Shown in pieces: positions 10,405 to 20,910 of a stretch of 64,000 nt of DNA (position 1 is its first letter; each line of letters starts with the position of its first letter). The translations under genes and the position numbers were made by a program. Source of the stretch: Deltaproteobacteria bacterium (GTDB lineage: Bacteria; Myxococcota; Kuafuiibacteriia; Kuafuiibacteriales; Kuafuiibacteriaceae); the NCBI GenBank assembly GCA_020632995.1, contig JACKEN010000001.1, positions 900,001 to 964,000 of the forward strand, read 5' to 3'. The notes beneath the pieces were generated by a model. It searched no databases. It was not told the origin of the DNA and saw nothing but the letters and a program-made list of their open reading frames with translations.

Positions 10405-11008
10405 TCGGCTTCACGAGCTTGTCGGCCTCCACCCGCTCGAGGACCTCGAGGAGCCGGGGGCGCGCCGCCGCGAGGTGCTCGCGGGTCTTCGACCAGCGCG
10501 ACACCACCACCGCCAGGTAGTCGAGGGCCCCGGGCCGCTCGCCGGTGAGGTAGGGGGCGGCGGTGAAGAGGTCGGCGAAGATCTCCCAGTTTGCGTGCAG
10601 GCGCAGGCGCGCGCCGTTCCGGACCCGCTCCCGCTCGGCCTTGCTCTTGCTGGTGGTCCAGCGCTCCGGATAGTCGATGATGCCGATCGCCGAGTAGCAG
10701 TTGGCCGCGATGTAGACCAGGCCGCGCAGGGCCTGGGCGCGGGCGGCGGGCGCGGCGGGCAGCAGGCCCGCCTCGGGGTGCATGAGGCCCAGGTGGATCA
10801 GGATGGCGGCGCTCTCGGTGAGCACGGTGCCGTCCTCGAGCACGAGGGTGGGGATCTGGCCGAGCGGGTTGACGCGCCGCAGCTTGTCTCGCGCGGAGTC
10901 CGGCTCCCAGGACGAGGCGCGCACCTTCCTGCAAGGAAGGTTGCAGGCCTTGAGGGCCATCTCCACCGCGGCCGAGCCGGAGCGCTGGCTCCCGTACAGG
11001 GTCAACAT
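10379..11008 (-). CDS. glutathione S-transferase family protein
   Basis: A 209-residue GST-fold protein. Residues 1-75 form the thioredoxin-like domain, with a YGSQRSGSA start (candidate catalytic Ser/Tyr region), NPLGQIPTLVLEDG (the cis-Pro glutathione-binding turn) and LTESAAILIHL (the gamma-glutamyl-binding ES pair). Residues 85-209 are the helical domain. It resembles bacterial beta/theta-like GSTs; the substrate cannot be told. It begins 3 bases after the stop of the upstream lipoprotein gene, so the two are probably co-transcribed, and its 3' end overlaps trmFO by 26 bases. No clear ribosome site precedes the ATG. Confidence 0.85.
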   Translation of the reverse strand: MLTLYGSQRSGSAAVEMALKACNLPCRKVRASSWEPDSARDKLRRVNPLGQIPTLVLEDGTVLTESAAILIHLGLMHPEAGLLPAAPAARAQALRGLVYIAANCYSAIGIIDYPERWTTSKSKAERERVRNGARLRLHANWEIFADLFTAAPYLTGERPGALDYLAVVVSRWSKTREHLAAARPRLLEVLERVEADKLVKPIMRRHFAA

Positions 11009-11011
11009 GGC

Positions 11012-13900
11012 TCAGGGGACCGGCACGAGGTCGCCCTCGAGCACCAGGTAGGTGGCGTGGAAGCGGGTCTGCGCGTTGCCCAGGCCGAGCACGATGTTCG
11101 GGGGCAGGAACCCGCCGGCCACCGAGGACAGGTCGATGGTGGGGAGCGGGATGCCGCCGATGACGTTGCCGACCACCTGCGGCAGGTACGCGTTGATGAT
11201 CGTCTCCAGGGTGTCCCGGAGGATCACCGGGTCCACCACCGCGTCGAGCGAGGACTGCACGTCGAGGGCGATGGTGGGGTTGGGGGCGATCGCCAGCTGC
11301 AGGGCGCCGCTCGGGGAGACGGTCACGTTGGCCTGGAGCACCGCGTACGCGTAGATGGTGGACTGGATGTCGGGCAGGTTCGGGATGCCGGTGACGGCCA
11401 GATCGATCCCGAGATCGCCGAGCTGGATCTCGACCGGGTAGCTCGCGTTGCCCGAGGGGCGCACCACCGGGGGCAGGAGCGGGTCGGCCACCGCGGTCAC
11501 GGTGACGCCCTGGCCGCCGAGCCCGCCGCTCACGAAGTCGTCGAGGTCGAGGTTCAGCGCGCCGCCGTACCAGGCGGAGTAGAGGGCCTGGTTGAGCAGG
11601 TCGTAGGCGAGCGCCACCCCGAAGGAGCGGCTCGCGTTGAAGCTCGGCAGGCTGTGGGTCTCCTGCAGGATCCCGCCCCGCGGCTCCGGGCTCCGGGCCG
11701 GGGTGGCGTAGACCGCGGTGCTCAGCCCGAGCAGGCCCCCGCCGGGGTCGAAGGCGAGGGTGCCGAGGCCGGTCGAGATCGAGAGCCGGGTCGACAGCGG
11801 GGCGGGCAGATCGAACCCCGTAGACAGGTCCAGGGCGTTGAGGAAGTCCTCGATCACCCCCGGCACCTCCTGGCGGATCACGTCGCGGAACGCGGACTGG
11901 AGCTGGTTGGTGATCGTGCCGCGGAAGAGGTTGATGATCCCGTCCACCGCCCAGTCGATGATGCTGGGCAGGTTGAGGTTGATGCGCAGGCCCGAGATGT
12001 TGACGGTCGCGCTCGGCATGGTGACGGTGGCGCGCCCGCCGCTGGAGGTCACCGCGAGGAAGCCGCTCGCGGTGATGCTCGACGCGGTGGCGGACCCGGA
12101 CACCGAGATCCCGATGTCACAGACGTCGCCCGAGGTGTGGATGTCCACCACCACGTTGGGGATGGTGATGCTCGCGTAGAGCCCGCCGGCTCGGGCCTGC
12201 AGGTCCACCGAGGGGGTGCCGAAGCGCACCGCGTCCACGTGCAGGCGCAGCCGCCCGGTGGCCAGCCAGCAGTCGGAGCTGAAGGTGGTGGCGGGGTTGG
12301 GGATCAGCGCCGCGATGTTGGCGTTCTGGATCGCGAGCTTCGCGATGGTGGCGAGGTCGTCCACGTCGCTCGCGTTGTCGTCGAGCGCGGCCTGGCCGAG
12401 GTGCGCGAGCAGCCCGTCGGGGATGCGCCCAGAGACCGTGCGGGTGGGGCTCACGCGCCGATACGCGGTCGCGATGTGGAAGGACTGGGCCAGCTGGCGC
12501 ACGTTGCCCGCCGCGTCGACGGCCGAGATCTCGATGAGGTTGGTGCCCCACGCCGGGCTCATCTGGGCGGTGAAGGCGCCGCTCGCGTCCGCTGTCACCG
12601 GCGCTCCGTTCACCACGAGGTCGGTGACCGCGCTGACGCTGTCGCTCACCGTGCCCCGGATGGTGATGGGCTGGGTGGGATCGCGCTGCACCATCTCGCC
12701 TCGGGCGGGGAAGGTGACGAGGACCTCGGGGGGCAGGCCGTCGACCAGCACGTCCCAGGTGGCCTCCACCGTCTGGTCCATGTGGGTCGGCGGATCGACG
12801 GTGGCGACCAGGGTCACCGGCCCGTCGCCGAGGAGCACCGCGCGCCCGACCGCGTCGGCCACGCTGTCGGTGGGGATGCCGCTGAAGCGCACGTGGGGGG
12901 ACGCGATCAGGTTCCCGTACGCGTCGGTGACCACCACCTCGGGGGTGACCGCGTCGCCGCTCGCGTAGATCGGCTGGCTCGGGGCGACGGCGACGATCTC
13001 GATCGACGCCGGCAGGTTGGGTTGCACCACCACGGTGAGGGCGTCGGACTGCGCGGCCACCCCGGGCACCTCGCAGGTCACCGCGTAGGGGCCGGCGACG
13101 GTGGCGAGGAACGCGGTGGGCTCGAGCGCGCTCGGCGCGGGGGCCACGCGGATCTCGGCCGCGGTGACCACCGGGTTCTGGAAGCGGTCGACCGCGAAGC
13201 AGGTGACCTCGACCCGCTCGCCCGCGTGGGGGAGCTCGGGGTTGGCGACCGGGGTCAGGCGCGCGGGCGCCGCGGGCAGGATGGTGAGGGGCGCGGTGAC
13301 CTGCTCCAGCCGCCCCAGGCGGCACTCCACGTCGTAGGCCCCCGCGTGCTCCGCCACCACGCTCCGGCCGGTGACGGTCACGTCGCGGGATGGGCTGGTG
13401 CGCACGGTCGCGTCGGGGGCGGCGGCCACGTTGCCGTGGACGTCCTCGGTCTCGCAGGTCGCGGTCACCGGGTCGCCCGCCCGGGCCACCGTCGGGGTGA
13501 CGGTGGCGATGATCCGAACCGACTCGGCCGCCTCCACCACCCAGTCCGCCGGGGTGGACGCGTCGACGTCGTCGAGGCGGCACCACACCTGGTACGCGCC
13601 GGCCTCGGGGGTGGAGATGGTCGCGCCCTCCACGAGGACGCCAGCGCCGGGGCCCACCTCGACCACCGCGCCCTCGGCCACCTCGACGCGCCCATCGCTG
13701 AAGGTGGCCTTGCAGGCCACGGTGCTCGGGGCGCCGGCGGCCACCCGGGTCGGGGTCACCTCCGCCGCCACCGCGGTGATCACCGGGCTGTCGGGCACCT
13801 TCTGGATCTGGGTACCGGGGTCTTCGCTGCAGGCGAGCACTGTGACGCCCAGGAGGGCCGGCGCGAGGACGGGGAGGGCGCGGGGGCGCTGCGGCGTCAT
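11012..13900 (-). CDS. large lipoprotein: Ig-like domains plus a BPI/TULIP-like C-terminal half
   Basis: A 962-residue exported protein. A signal peptide ends in GVTVLAC, a lipobox. About residues 25-380 hold four or more Ig-like repeats of some 90 residues, each with one Cys pair (ACKATF, VWCRLD, TCETED, ECRLG). Residues 385-480 are another Ig-like domain (VSDSVSAVTDLVVNGAPV, VDAAGNV). From about residue 490 the sequence changes to long amphipathic beta strands with conserved-looking segments FGVALAYDLLNQALYSAWYGG and RFHATYLVLEGDLVPV. This half recalls eukaryotic BPI/LBP lipid-binding proteins; that is inference from pattern. A GTG 9 bases upstream is an alternative start. A minus-strand GATAAT lies at 13910-13915. 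Confidence 0.65.
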   Translation of the reverse strand: MTPQRPRALPVLAPALLGVTVLACSEDPGTQIQKVPDSPVITAVAAEVTPTRVAAGAPSTVACKATFSDGRVEVAEGAVVEVGPGAGVLVEGATISTPEAGAYQVWCRLDDVDASTPADWVVEAAESVRIIATVTPTVARAGDPVTATCETEDVHGNVAAAPDATVRTSPSRDVTVTGRSVVAEHAGAYDVECRLGRLEQVTAPLTILPAAPARLTPVANPELPHAGERVEVTCFAVDRFQNPVVTAAEIRVAPAPSALEPTAFLATVAGPYAVTCEVPGVAAQSDALTVVVQPNLPASIEIVAVAPSQPIYASGDAVTPEVVVTDAYGNLIASPHVRFSGIPTDSVADAVGRAVLLGDGPVTLVATVDPPTHMDQTVEATWDVLVDGLPPEVLVTFPARGEMVQRDPTQPITIRGTVSDSVSAVTDLVVNGAPVTADASGAFTAQMSPAWGTNLIEISAVDAAGNVRQLAQSFHIATAYRRVSPTRTVSGRIPDGLLAHLGQAALDDNASDVDDLATIAKLAIQNANIAALIPNPATTFSSDCWLATGRLRLHVDAVRFGTPSVDLQARAGGLYASITIPNVVVDIHTSGDVCDIGISVSGSATASSITASGFLAVTSSGGRATVTMPSATVNISGLRINLNLPSIIDWAVDGIINLFRGTITNQLQSAFRDVIRQEVPGVIEDFLNALDLSTGFDLPAPLSTRLSISTGLGTLAFDPGGGLLGLSTAVYATPARSPEPRGGILQETHSLPSFNASRSFGVALAYDLLNQALYSAWYGGALNLDLDDFVSGGLGGQGVTVTAVADPLLPPVVRPSGNASYPVEIQLGDLGIDLAVTGIPNLPDIQSTIYAYAVLQANVTVSPSGALQLAIAPNPTIALDVQSSLDAVVDPVILRDTLETIINAYLPQVVGNVIGGIPLPTIDLSSVAGGFLPPNIVLGLGNAQTRFHATYLVLEGDLVPVP

Positions 13901-13949
13901 GACCCCCACATTATCAGCAGACCGGCCGGTCAGGTTGCGGGGAACCCGG

Positions 13950-16274
13950 CTACTTGGCGATGAGGAGGAGGAGGCCGCGGCCGCACAGGCCGTAGTTGGT
14001 CCACTCCCCGCCGATGTACGCCTCCGAGCCCGGGTTCGCGAACTGGTTGGTGCCCTCGGCCCAGTTGCAGGTGTCGGTGACGCGGTACCAGTTGCGGCCG
14101 GAGCCCGGCCACGGCAGGGCGAAGTTCACCGACCCCGACCAGCCGTTGTAGGCCACGTAGATCGCCGCCGCGGAGTCTCCGAACTCGGTGCCGTCGATGC
14201 GCCAGGCGATCGCGTGGTTGCTCGAGCTGGCCCAGTAGGCGCTGTCCGGCACCACGCCGGCGGGGGTGAACCAGCGCAGCTGCTCCATCACGTTCCCGTT
14301 GGTGTCGGAGCTCGAGTAGAAGTTGCTCGGCCGGAGCGCGGGGTGGGCCTTCCGGAAGGCGATCAGGCGCTGGGTGAAGGTGCGGAAGGTGCTCTGGTCG
14401 CTGCTCCACGAGTAGCCGAGCCAGTTCGCCCAGGAGTCCAGGTTGTAGGTGTTGTTGTTGCAGTACTGGGTGCGCAGGAACTCATCGCCCCCGGTGAACA
14501 TCGGGACGCCCGCGCTCAGCATCAGGGCCGACATGCCGTTGCGGGCCGCCCGGCGCTGATCCGCCCCGGCCCCGCCCTGGTCCCACGAGCGGTTGTTGTC
14601 CTCGCCGCCGTCGGAGGGCCCGTACGGCCAGGCCTGGGTGTTGTACTTCGAGTTGCAGCTGTAGAGGTCCTTCATCGTGAAGCCGTCGTGGGCCACCATG
14701 AAGTTCACCGAGTGGTAGGGCTTGCGGCCGTCGTCCTGGTACAGGTCCGAGGAGCCGGCGAAGCGGCTGGCCAGCTGCCCGGGGGTGATCGCCTCGACGC
14801 CCATCTGGTTCTGGTCGGCCCTGAGGACGTCGCGGAACTTGCCGTTCCACTCCGCCCAGCCGCTCGGGAAGCCGCCCACCTGATAGGAGTTGCCCCCGAT
14901 CGCCCACGGCTCCGCGATCAGGTCGATGCCGCTGCCGCCGCCGGCCGGGCGGACCGGGAGCTGCTGGGTGATCTGGTTGAGCGCGTTCTGGCTGTCCATC
15001 TTGTCGAAGTTGAAGCAGCCGTGGGTGCAGGTGTCGCCGAGCACCGAGGCGAGGTCGAAGCGGAAGCCGTCGACCCCGAGGCGCTCGGACCAGTAGCGCA
15101 GCGAGTCGATCACCACCCCGCGGGCGGGCTGGTTGTGGGTCTGGAAGTTCCCGCCCACGCCGGTGTTGTCCCAGGGGAACTGACGGTCGGCGGTGAGGCT
15201 GTAGTAGTTCTGGTTGTCGAGGCCGCGGAACGACATCACGTTCATCACGCGCTTGTCGGTGCCCCACACCCCGCCCTCGCCGGTGTGGTTGTAGACCACG
15301 TCGATGTAGACCTTGATGCCCTGGGCGTGGAACGCGTTCACCATCTGGATGAACTCGGCCGTGGGGCCGCCGGGCGCCTTGTTGTAGGCGTAGCGCCGGT
15401 CGGGGGCGAAGTAGTTGAGGGTCATGTACCCCCAGTAGTTGTCGCCGGTGGTGGTCGAGGGGTCGTAGTCGTTGGCGTCGTTGTCCGTCTCCTGGACGGG
15501 CAGGAACTCCACCGCGGTGATGCCGAGGCTGGCGAGGGCGGCGGCCTTGAGGCCGGCCCCGCGGTAGGTGCCGCGGTAGGCGGACGCGATGCTGGTGTCG
15601 TTCTTGGTCAGGCCGCGGACGTGGACCTCATAGATCACCTCGTCCTTGAAGGCGCGGGTGGGCTTGCTGCCCGAGTAGATCCCGGGCTCGGTCATCACGA
15701 TTCCCTTGGGGGCGTACGGGCCGCTGTCGAGGAGCCGGTAGCTCGGTCCGGACGCGAAGACCGTCCCGTCGGTGTGCGCCATGTTGATCGGGTCGTGGGA
15801 CAGCTCCAGCGCGTAGGGGTCGAACAGGAGCTTGTTGGGGTTGAAGCGGTTCCCCTGCGCGTCGACGTCGGTCACGAAGCCCGCGCTCGAGCCCGGTGAC
15901 CAGGAGCTGCTGTACGTCCAGTTGGGGCCCCACGCCCGGTAGCCGTAGTAGATGGTGCCGGTGATGCCCCAGCCCTGGATCGTCGACAGCGGCACGTTCG
16001 CGTACCACCGGTCCCCGGAGTGGGTGAGGGTGACCTTGCCCTTCTGGCCCGCCCCCAGCGCGGTGGAGTACAGCCACACCTCCACCCGGGTGGCGTGGGC
16101 CGAGTACACCTCGAAGTGCACACTCTGGCCCACATAGTAGGCGCCCAACGCGACCGAGCTCAGCTCCTCCGTGTCCACCGCCTCGTCCGGCGGGGGCTCG
16201 CACGCAGCCACCGCGAGCAGGGCGGCCAGGACTGCGAGGGAGACGGGGTGGGGAGCATGAGTGGCGCGCGTCAT
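13950..16274 (-). CDS. secreted isoamylase-type glycogen/starch debranching enzyme (GH13)
   Basis: A 774-residue enzyme that hydrolyses alpha-1,6 branch links. A lipoprotein signal (LLAVAACEPPP) is followed by a CBM48-like beta domain (about residues 40-150, VHFEVYSAHATRVEVWLYS). The GH13 barrel shows VIYEVHVRGLTK, DVVYNHTGEG, DGFRFDLASVLG (nucleophile Asp), DLIAEPWAIG (acid/base Glu) and MVAHDGFTMKDLYS (third acid). A C-terminal beta domain ends near GRNWYRVTDTCNWAEG, a pattern seen in Pseudomonas isoamylase. All catalytic residues are present. Being exported, it probably acts on external starch or glycogen rather than on cell reserves. A TAGGAT box lies 8 bases before the ATG on this strand. 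Confidence 0.88.
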   Translation of the reverse strand: MTRATHAPHPVSLAVLAALLAVAACEPPPDEAVDTEELSSVALGAYYVGQSVHFEVYSAHATRVEVWLYSTALGAGQKGKVTLTHSGDRWYANVPLSTIQGWGITGTIYYGYRAWGPNWTYSSSWSPGSSAGFVTDVDAQGNRFNPNKLLFDPYALELSHDPINMAHTDGTVFASGPSYRLLDSGPYAPKGIVMTEPGIYSGSKPTRAFKDEVIYEVHVRGLTKNDTSIASAYRGTYRGAGLKAAALASLGITAVEFLPVQETDNDANDYDPSTTTGDNYWGYMTLNYFAPDRRYAYNKAPGGPTAEFIQMVNAFHAQGIKVYIDVVYNHTGEGGVWGTDKRVMNVMSFRGLDNQNYYSLTADRQFPWDNTGVGGNFQTHNQPARGVVIDSLRYWSERLGVDGFRFDLASVLGDTCTHGCFNFDKMDSQNALNQITQQLPVRPAGGGSGIDLIAEPWAIGGNSYQVGGFPSGWAEWNGKFRDVLRADQNQMGVEAITPGQLASRFAGSSDLYQDDGRKPYHSVNFMVAHDGFTMKDLYSCNSKYNTQAWPYGPSDGGEDNNRSWDQGGAGADQRRAARNGMSALMLSAGVPMFTGGDEFLRTQYCNNNTYNLDSWANWLGYSWSSDQSTFRTFTQRLIAFRKAHPALRPSNFYSSSDTNGNVMEQLRWFTPAGVVPDSAYWASSSNHAIAWRIDGTEFGDSAAAIYVAYNGWSGSVNFALPWPGSGRNWYRVTDTCNWAEGTNQFANPGSEAYIGGEWTNYGLCGRGLLLLIAK

Positions 16275-16649
16275 GGCCGGGGATCCTAGTCACTTCGCCC
16301 GCCGAACCCCAGGGCTCGTTGCGCCGAAATTCCACCGCGTCAGGCCACCTTGCAGCGTTCTCGGGTTGTCGAAAACGGGTGCGTGACTCAGGACTGAGTG
16401 AATGATTCCGGGGCTCTGCGCATTCCGGCGCCTCCCCGAAAGCGTGCGTCTGTGGCGAACGGATCTGAGGCGCCCGTCGCACCTGGGCCCAGCTCGCCGC
16501 GTGCCGGTGCCGGATTCACACATGCGAAGCTTCGAGCGCGAGTTCTCTCGCGTTCGATCGCGCTGAGCGAGGCGGATCGTGACTCACCGAAGGGTTACTA
16601 GATCTCACGGCCTCACCGAGGTGCCGCGGGCGGTGGGCGGCGCGATTCC
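16275..16649. other. 375-base intergenic region with small palindromes
   Basis: No protein-coding signal is convincing. The stretch separates the divergent isoamylase and xerC genes and contains several short perfect palindromes: ACTCAG-GA-CTGAGT (16386-16399), CGAAGCTTCG (16525-16534) and CGCGAG-TTCT-CTCGCG (16537-16552). These could be operators or RNA stems; no conserved RNA family is recognised. Confidence 0.5.
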
Positions 16650-16678
16650 TGGCCAGCCGGATCGGGTCCGCGTACGAT
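16650..16678 (+). promoter_or_regulatory. possible promoter for xerC
   Basis: TGGCCA (16650-16655, 4 of 6 to the -35 consensus), 17-base spacer, TACGAT (16673-16678). The -10 box ends 7 bases before the GTG at 16686 and would give a leaderless transcript from that GTG. It overlaps the alternative ATG at 16677, which argues against that start. Confidence 0.4.
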
Positions 16679-16685
16679 GGCGCTC

Positions 16686-17660
16686 GTGGCTGCTGCCAAG
16701 CGCACGATCAGGAAGCGTCCGCAGCCTCGCGCGGCCGCGCCGGCGGGCGCCGGGGGGCCCAGCCTCGACGAGGCGCTTGCCCGCTTCCTGACCCACCTCG
16801 AGCTCGAGCGGCGCTACAGCCCCAACACCCTCAAGGCGTACCGCACCGACCTGCGCGGCCTGTTCGCCCACCTCACGGAGCAGGGCTTCGAGGGCGGGCC
16901 GGCGGCCCTCGACGCGGACCAGGTGCGCGCCTACCTCGCGGACATCCACGCCCGCACCGTGGCCCGGACCCGCGCCCGCAAGCTCTCCGCGCTGAGGAGC
17001 TTCCTCGACTACCTCCACCGGGAGGGCCTGGTGCCGCGCAACATCGGGGACGAGGTCCTGTCGCCCAAGCTCCCCACCTCGGCCCCGCGGGCGATCCAGG
17101 TGGACGACGTGTTCCAGCTCCTCGAGGGCGCGGCGGAGGACAGCCCCGAGATGCGCCGCGACCTCGCGATGCTCGAGCTCCTCTACGGCTCGGGCCTGCG
17201 CGCGGCGGAGCTCGTGAGCCTCGACCTTCTGCAAGTCGACCTGCGCGGGCGGAGCCTGCGGGTGGTGGGCAAGGGCAACAAGGAGCGCACCGTGCCCTTC
17301 GGCTCGAAGGCCCACGCGGCGCTCGTGCGCTGGCTCGAGGTCCGGCCGAAGGTGGCGGGGGCGGGCGAGACCGCGATGTTCGTGAGCCGCCGCGGGGCGC
17401 GCCTGTCGGACCGGGGCCTCAGGCGTCGGCTGCACCGGCGCGTGCTCGAGGTCGCGCTCGGGCGCCGGGTGACGCCCCACATGCTGCGTCACAGCTTCGC
17501 CACCCACCTGCTCGACGGCGGGGCGGACCTGCGCTCCATCCAGGAGCTGCTGGGCCACGCCAGCCTCAGCACCACCCAGCGCTACACCGCGGTGTCGGTG
17601 GAGCACCTGCGCGCGGTCTACGACGACGCTCATCCCCTCGGCACCCCGAAGGGGGCTTGA
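16686..17660 (+). CDS. xerC: tyrosine recombinase XerC
   Basis: Site-specific recombinase that resolves chromosome dimers at dif. From the GTG start it has 324 residues. The SAM-like N-terminal core-binding domain is at about 25-110 (RYSPNTLKAYRTDL). The catalytic domain carries the complete set: R172 (GSGLRAAELV), K196 (GKGNKER), H265 and R268 (HMLRHSFATHLL), H291 (LGHASLSTTQRY) and the nucleophile Y300. The GTG is preferred over the ATG at 16677 because a TACGAT box overlaps that ATG. The gene is followed within 30 bases by hslV, an arrangement xerC-hslV-hslU (codV-clpQ-clpY) known from other bacteria. A GCAAG-N4-CCTGC near-palindrome is at 17231-17244. Confidence 0.92.
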   Translation: MAAAKRTIRKRPQPRAAAPAGAGGPSLDEALARFLTHLELERRYSPNTLKAYRTDLRGLFAHLTEQGFEGGPAALDADQVRAYLADIHARTVARTRARKLSALRSFLDYLHREGLVPRNIGDEVLSPKLPTSAPRAIQVDDVFQLLEGAAEDSPEMRRDLAMLELLYGSGLRAAELVSLDLLQVDLRGRSLRVVGKGNKERTVPFGSKAHAALVRWLEVRPKVAGAGETAMFVSRRGARLSDRGLRRRLHRRVLEVALGRRVTPHMLRHSFATHLLDGGADLRSIQELLGHASLSTTQRYTAVSVEHLRAVYDDAHPLGTPKGA

Positions 17661-17690
17661 CGCTGTCCTGGCCGTTTGTTGAGTAGGGCC

Positions 17691-18235
17691 GTGCGCGACA
17701 GCCAGGAGCTCCGCGGAACCACCATCGTCACCGCGAGGAGGGGCCGCCACGTGGCGGTGGGCGGGGACGGCCAGGTCAGCCTCGGCAACACGATCGTGAA
17801 GGCCAACGCTCGGAAGGTGCGGACGCTCCACGACGGGAAGGTGCTCGCGGGGTTCGCGGGTTCCACCGCTGACGCCTTCACCCTCTTCGAGCGCTTCGAG
17901 GAGAAGCTCAAGGCGCACGGCGGGCAGCTGTTGCGGGCGGCGGTGGAGCTGGCCAAGGAGTGGCGCACCGACCGCTACCTGCGCCGCCTGGAGGCGATGC
18001 TGATCGTGGCGGACGAGACCGTCACCCTGGTGCTCTCGGGCAACGGCGACGTCATCGAGCCCGAGGAGGGCATCACCGCGATCGGGAGCGGCGGCCCCAT
18101 GGCCCTCGCGGCGGCCCGCGCGCTGGCCCAGAACACCGAGCTGGGCCCCCGCGACGTGGTCGAGAAGGCCCTGCTGATCGCGGCCGACATCTGCATCTAC
18201 ACGAACACGGCCATCACCGTGAAGGAGCTCGGAGC

Positions 18236-18239
<4 letters not shown>
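17691..18239 (+). CDS. hslV: HslV, ATP-dependent protease peptidase subunit
   Basis: Threonine protease subunit of the HslUV (ClpYQ) complex. The mature enzyme would start at the first Thr of GTTIV, and the chain shows GDGQVSLGN, GFAGSTADAFTLFERFE, KEWRTDRYLR, SGNGDV, IGSGGPMAL and DICIYTN. Length from the GTG is 182 residues. Unlike the E. coli protein, where the Thr directly follows Met, about nine residues (MRDSQELRG) precede the Thr and must be removed. The GTG is chosen for the AGTAGGG just upstream. Its stop overlaps the hslU start as ATGA. Confidence 0.95.
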
Positions 18240-19606
<1,367 letters not shown>

Positions 19607-19616
19607 TATCCCGGCG

Positions 19617-20828
19617 ATGTCCAAGAGCCAGGAGTACGCGAGCCGCGCGGAGGCGGTCTTCCTCCCCAACTACCGACCGGCCCCGGTGGCGCTGGATCGC
19701 GGGGAGGGCGCCTTCGTCTACGACGTGGACGGCCACCGCTACCTCGACCTGGTGGCGGGGATCGCGGTGTCGGCCCTCGGGCACGCCCACCCCGCCCTGA
19801 CGCGGGCGGTGGCGGAGCAGGTCAACAAGATCGCCCACACCTCGATGCTCTACCTGAACGCGCCGGCGGTGGAGCTGGCCGAGAAGATCATCGGCACCTG
19901 CTTCGCGGACCAGCTGTACTTCTGCAACAGCGGGGCGGAGGCGAACGAGGCCGCGATCAAGGTGGCCCGGCGCGCGGCGTGGGACCGCGGCGACAAGGAC
20001 CGGGTGCGCATCGTCTCCTTCGTGCACTCCTTCCACGGGCGCACCTACGGCGCCCTCGCCGCCACCGCCCAGCCGAAGTACCACGAGGGCTTCGGGCCGA
20101 TGCCGGAGGGCTTCGACTACGTCGAGCCCGGTGATCCGGAGGCGCTGGCCAAGGTGGTCACCGAGCGGACCGCGGCGGTGATCATCGAGCCGATCCAGGC
20201 CGAGGGCGGGGTGCGGGAGCACCCGCCGGGCTTCCTCGCCGCGGTGCGTCAGATCTGCGACGCGGCCGGGGCGCTGATGATCGTGGACGAGGTCCAGACC
20301 GGGTTCGGGCGCACCGGGCGCATGTTCGCGCACCAGCACGAGGGGGTGGAGCCCGACATCATGTCGCTCGCCAAGGGGATCGCGGGCGGGCTCCCGCTCG
20401 GGGCGATGGTGTGCCGGGCCGAGGTCGGCAAGTCCCTGGTCGTGGGCACCCACGCCACCACCTACGGCACGAACCCGGTGGCCTGCGCGGCGGGGAACGC
20501 GGTGATGGGGGTGCTGACCCAGCCGGGCTTCCTCGAGCAGGTGGACGCGGTGGGGGCGACCCTGCGGGCGGGCCTGACCGAGCTGGGCCTCCGGCACCGG
20601 GGGGCGTTCACCGCGGTGCGCGGCAAGGGGCTCCTGATCGGGGCGGAGCTCGGTCCCGACGTGGGCTTCGACGCCAAGGCCCTGGTGGAGGCGTGCCGGG
20701 CCCAGGGGGTCCTCACCCACGTGGCGGGGCCGCGGGTGCTGCGGCTGGTGCCGCCGCTGATCCTGACCGAGGGCCAGGCGGTCGAGGGGCTGCAGGCCAT
20801 CGATCGGGCGCTCTCGACCTTGATGTAG
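19617..20828 (+). CDS. argD: acetylornithine/succinylornithine-type aminotransferase ArgD
   Basis: A 403-residue PLP enzyme of class III, most similar in motif pattern to acetylornithine aminotransferase of arginine synthesis. Visible: YLDLVAGIAVSALGHAHP, CNSGAEANEAAIK, SFVHSFHGRTYGAL, IIEPIQAEGGV, LMIVDEVQTGFGRTG, LAKGIAGGLPLGA (the Lys is the PLP Schiff-base residue) and THATTYGTNPVAC. The HSFHGRT and GTHATTYGGNP signatures are those of ArgD/AstC. Ornithine or N-acetyl-lysine specificity cannot be excluded. It starts 10 bases after hslU; no other arg gene is in the window. Confidence 0.9.
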   Translation: MSKSQEYASRAEAVFLPNYRPAPVALDRGEGAFVYDVDGHRYLDLVAGIAVSALGHAHPALTRAVAEQVNKIAHTSMLYLNAPAVELAEKIIGTCFADQLYFCNSGAEANEAAIKVARRAAWDRGDKDRVRIVSFVHSFHGRTYGALAATAQPKYHEGFGPMPEGFDYVEPGDPEALAKVVTERTAAVIIEPIQAEGGVREHPPGFLAAVRQICDAAGALMIVDEVQTGFGRTGRMFAHQHEGVEPDIMSLAKGIAGGLPLGAMVCRAEVGKSLVVGTHATTYGTNPVACAAGNAVMGVLTQPGFLEQVDAVGATLRAGLTELGLRHRGAFTAVRGKGLLIGAELGPDVGFDAKALVEACRAQGVLTHVAGPRVLRLVPPLILTEGQAVEGLQAIDRALSTLM

Positions 20829-20910
20829 CGGTGATTGACCGGCGCCCGGGGGGCGTGGGAAGTCGGATGGAGGCCACGCGGGCGTCCCCGCGGTGGTCAG
20901 GTGGGGGACC

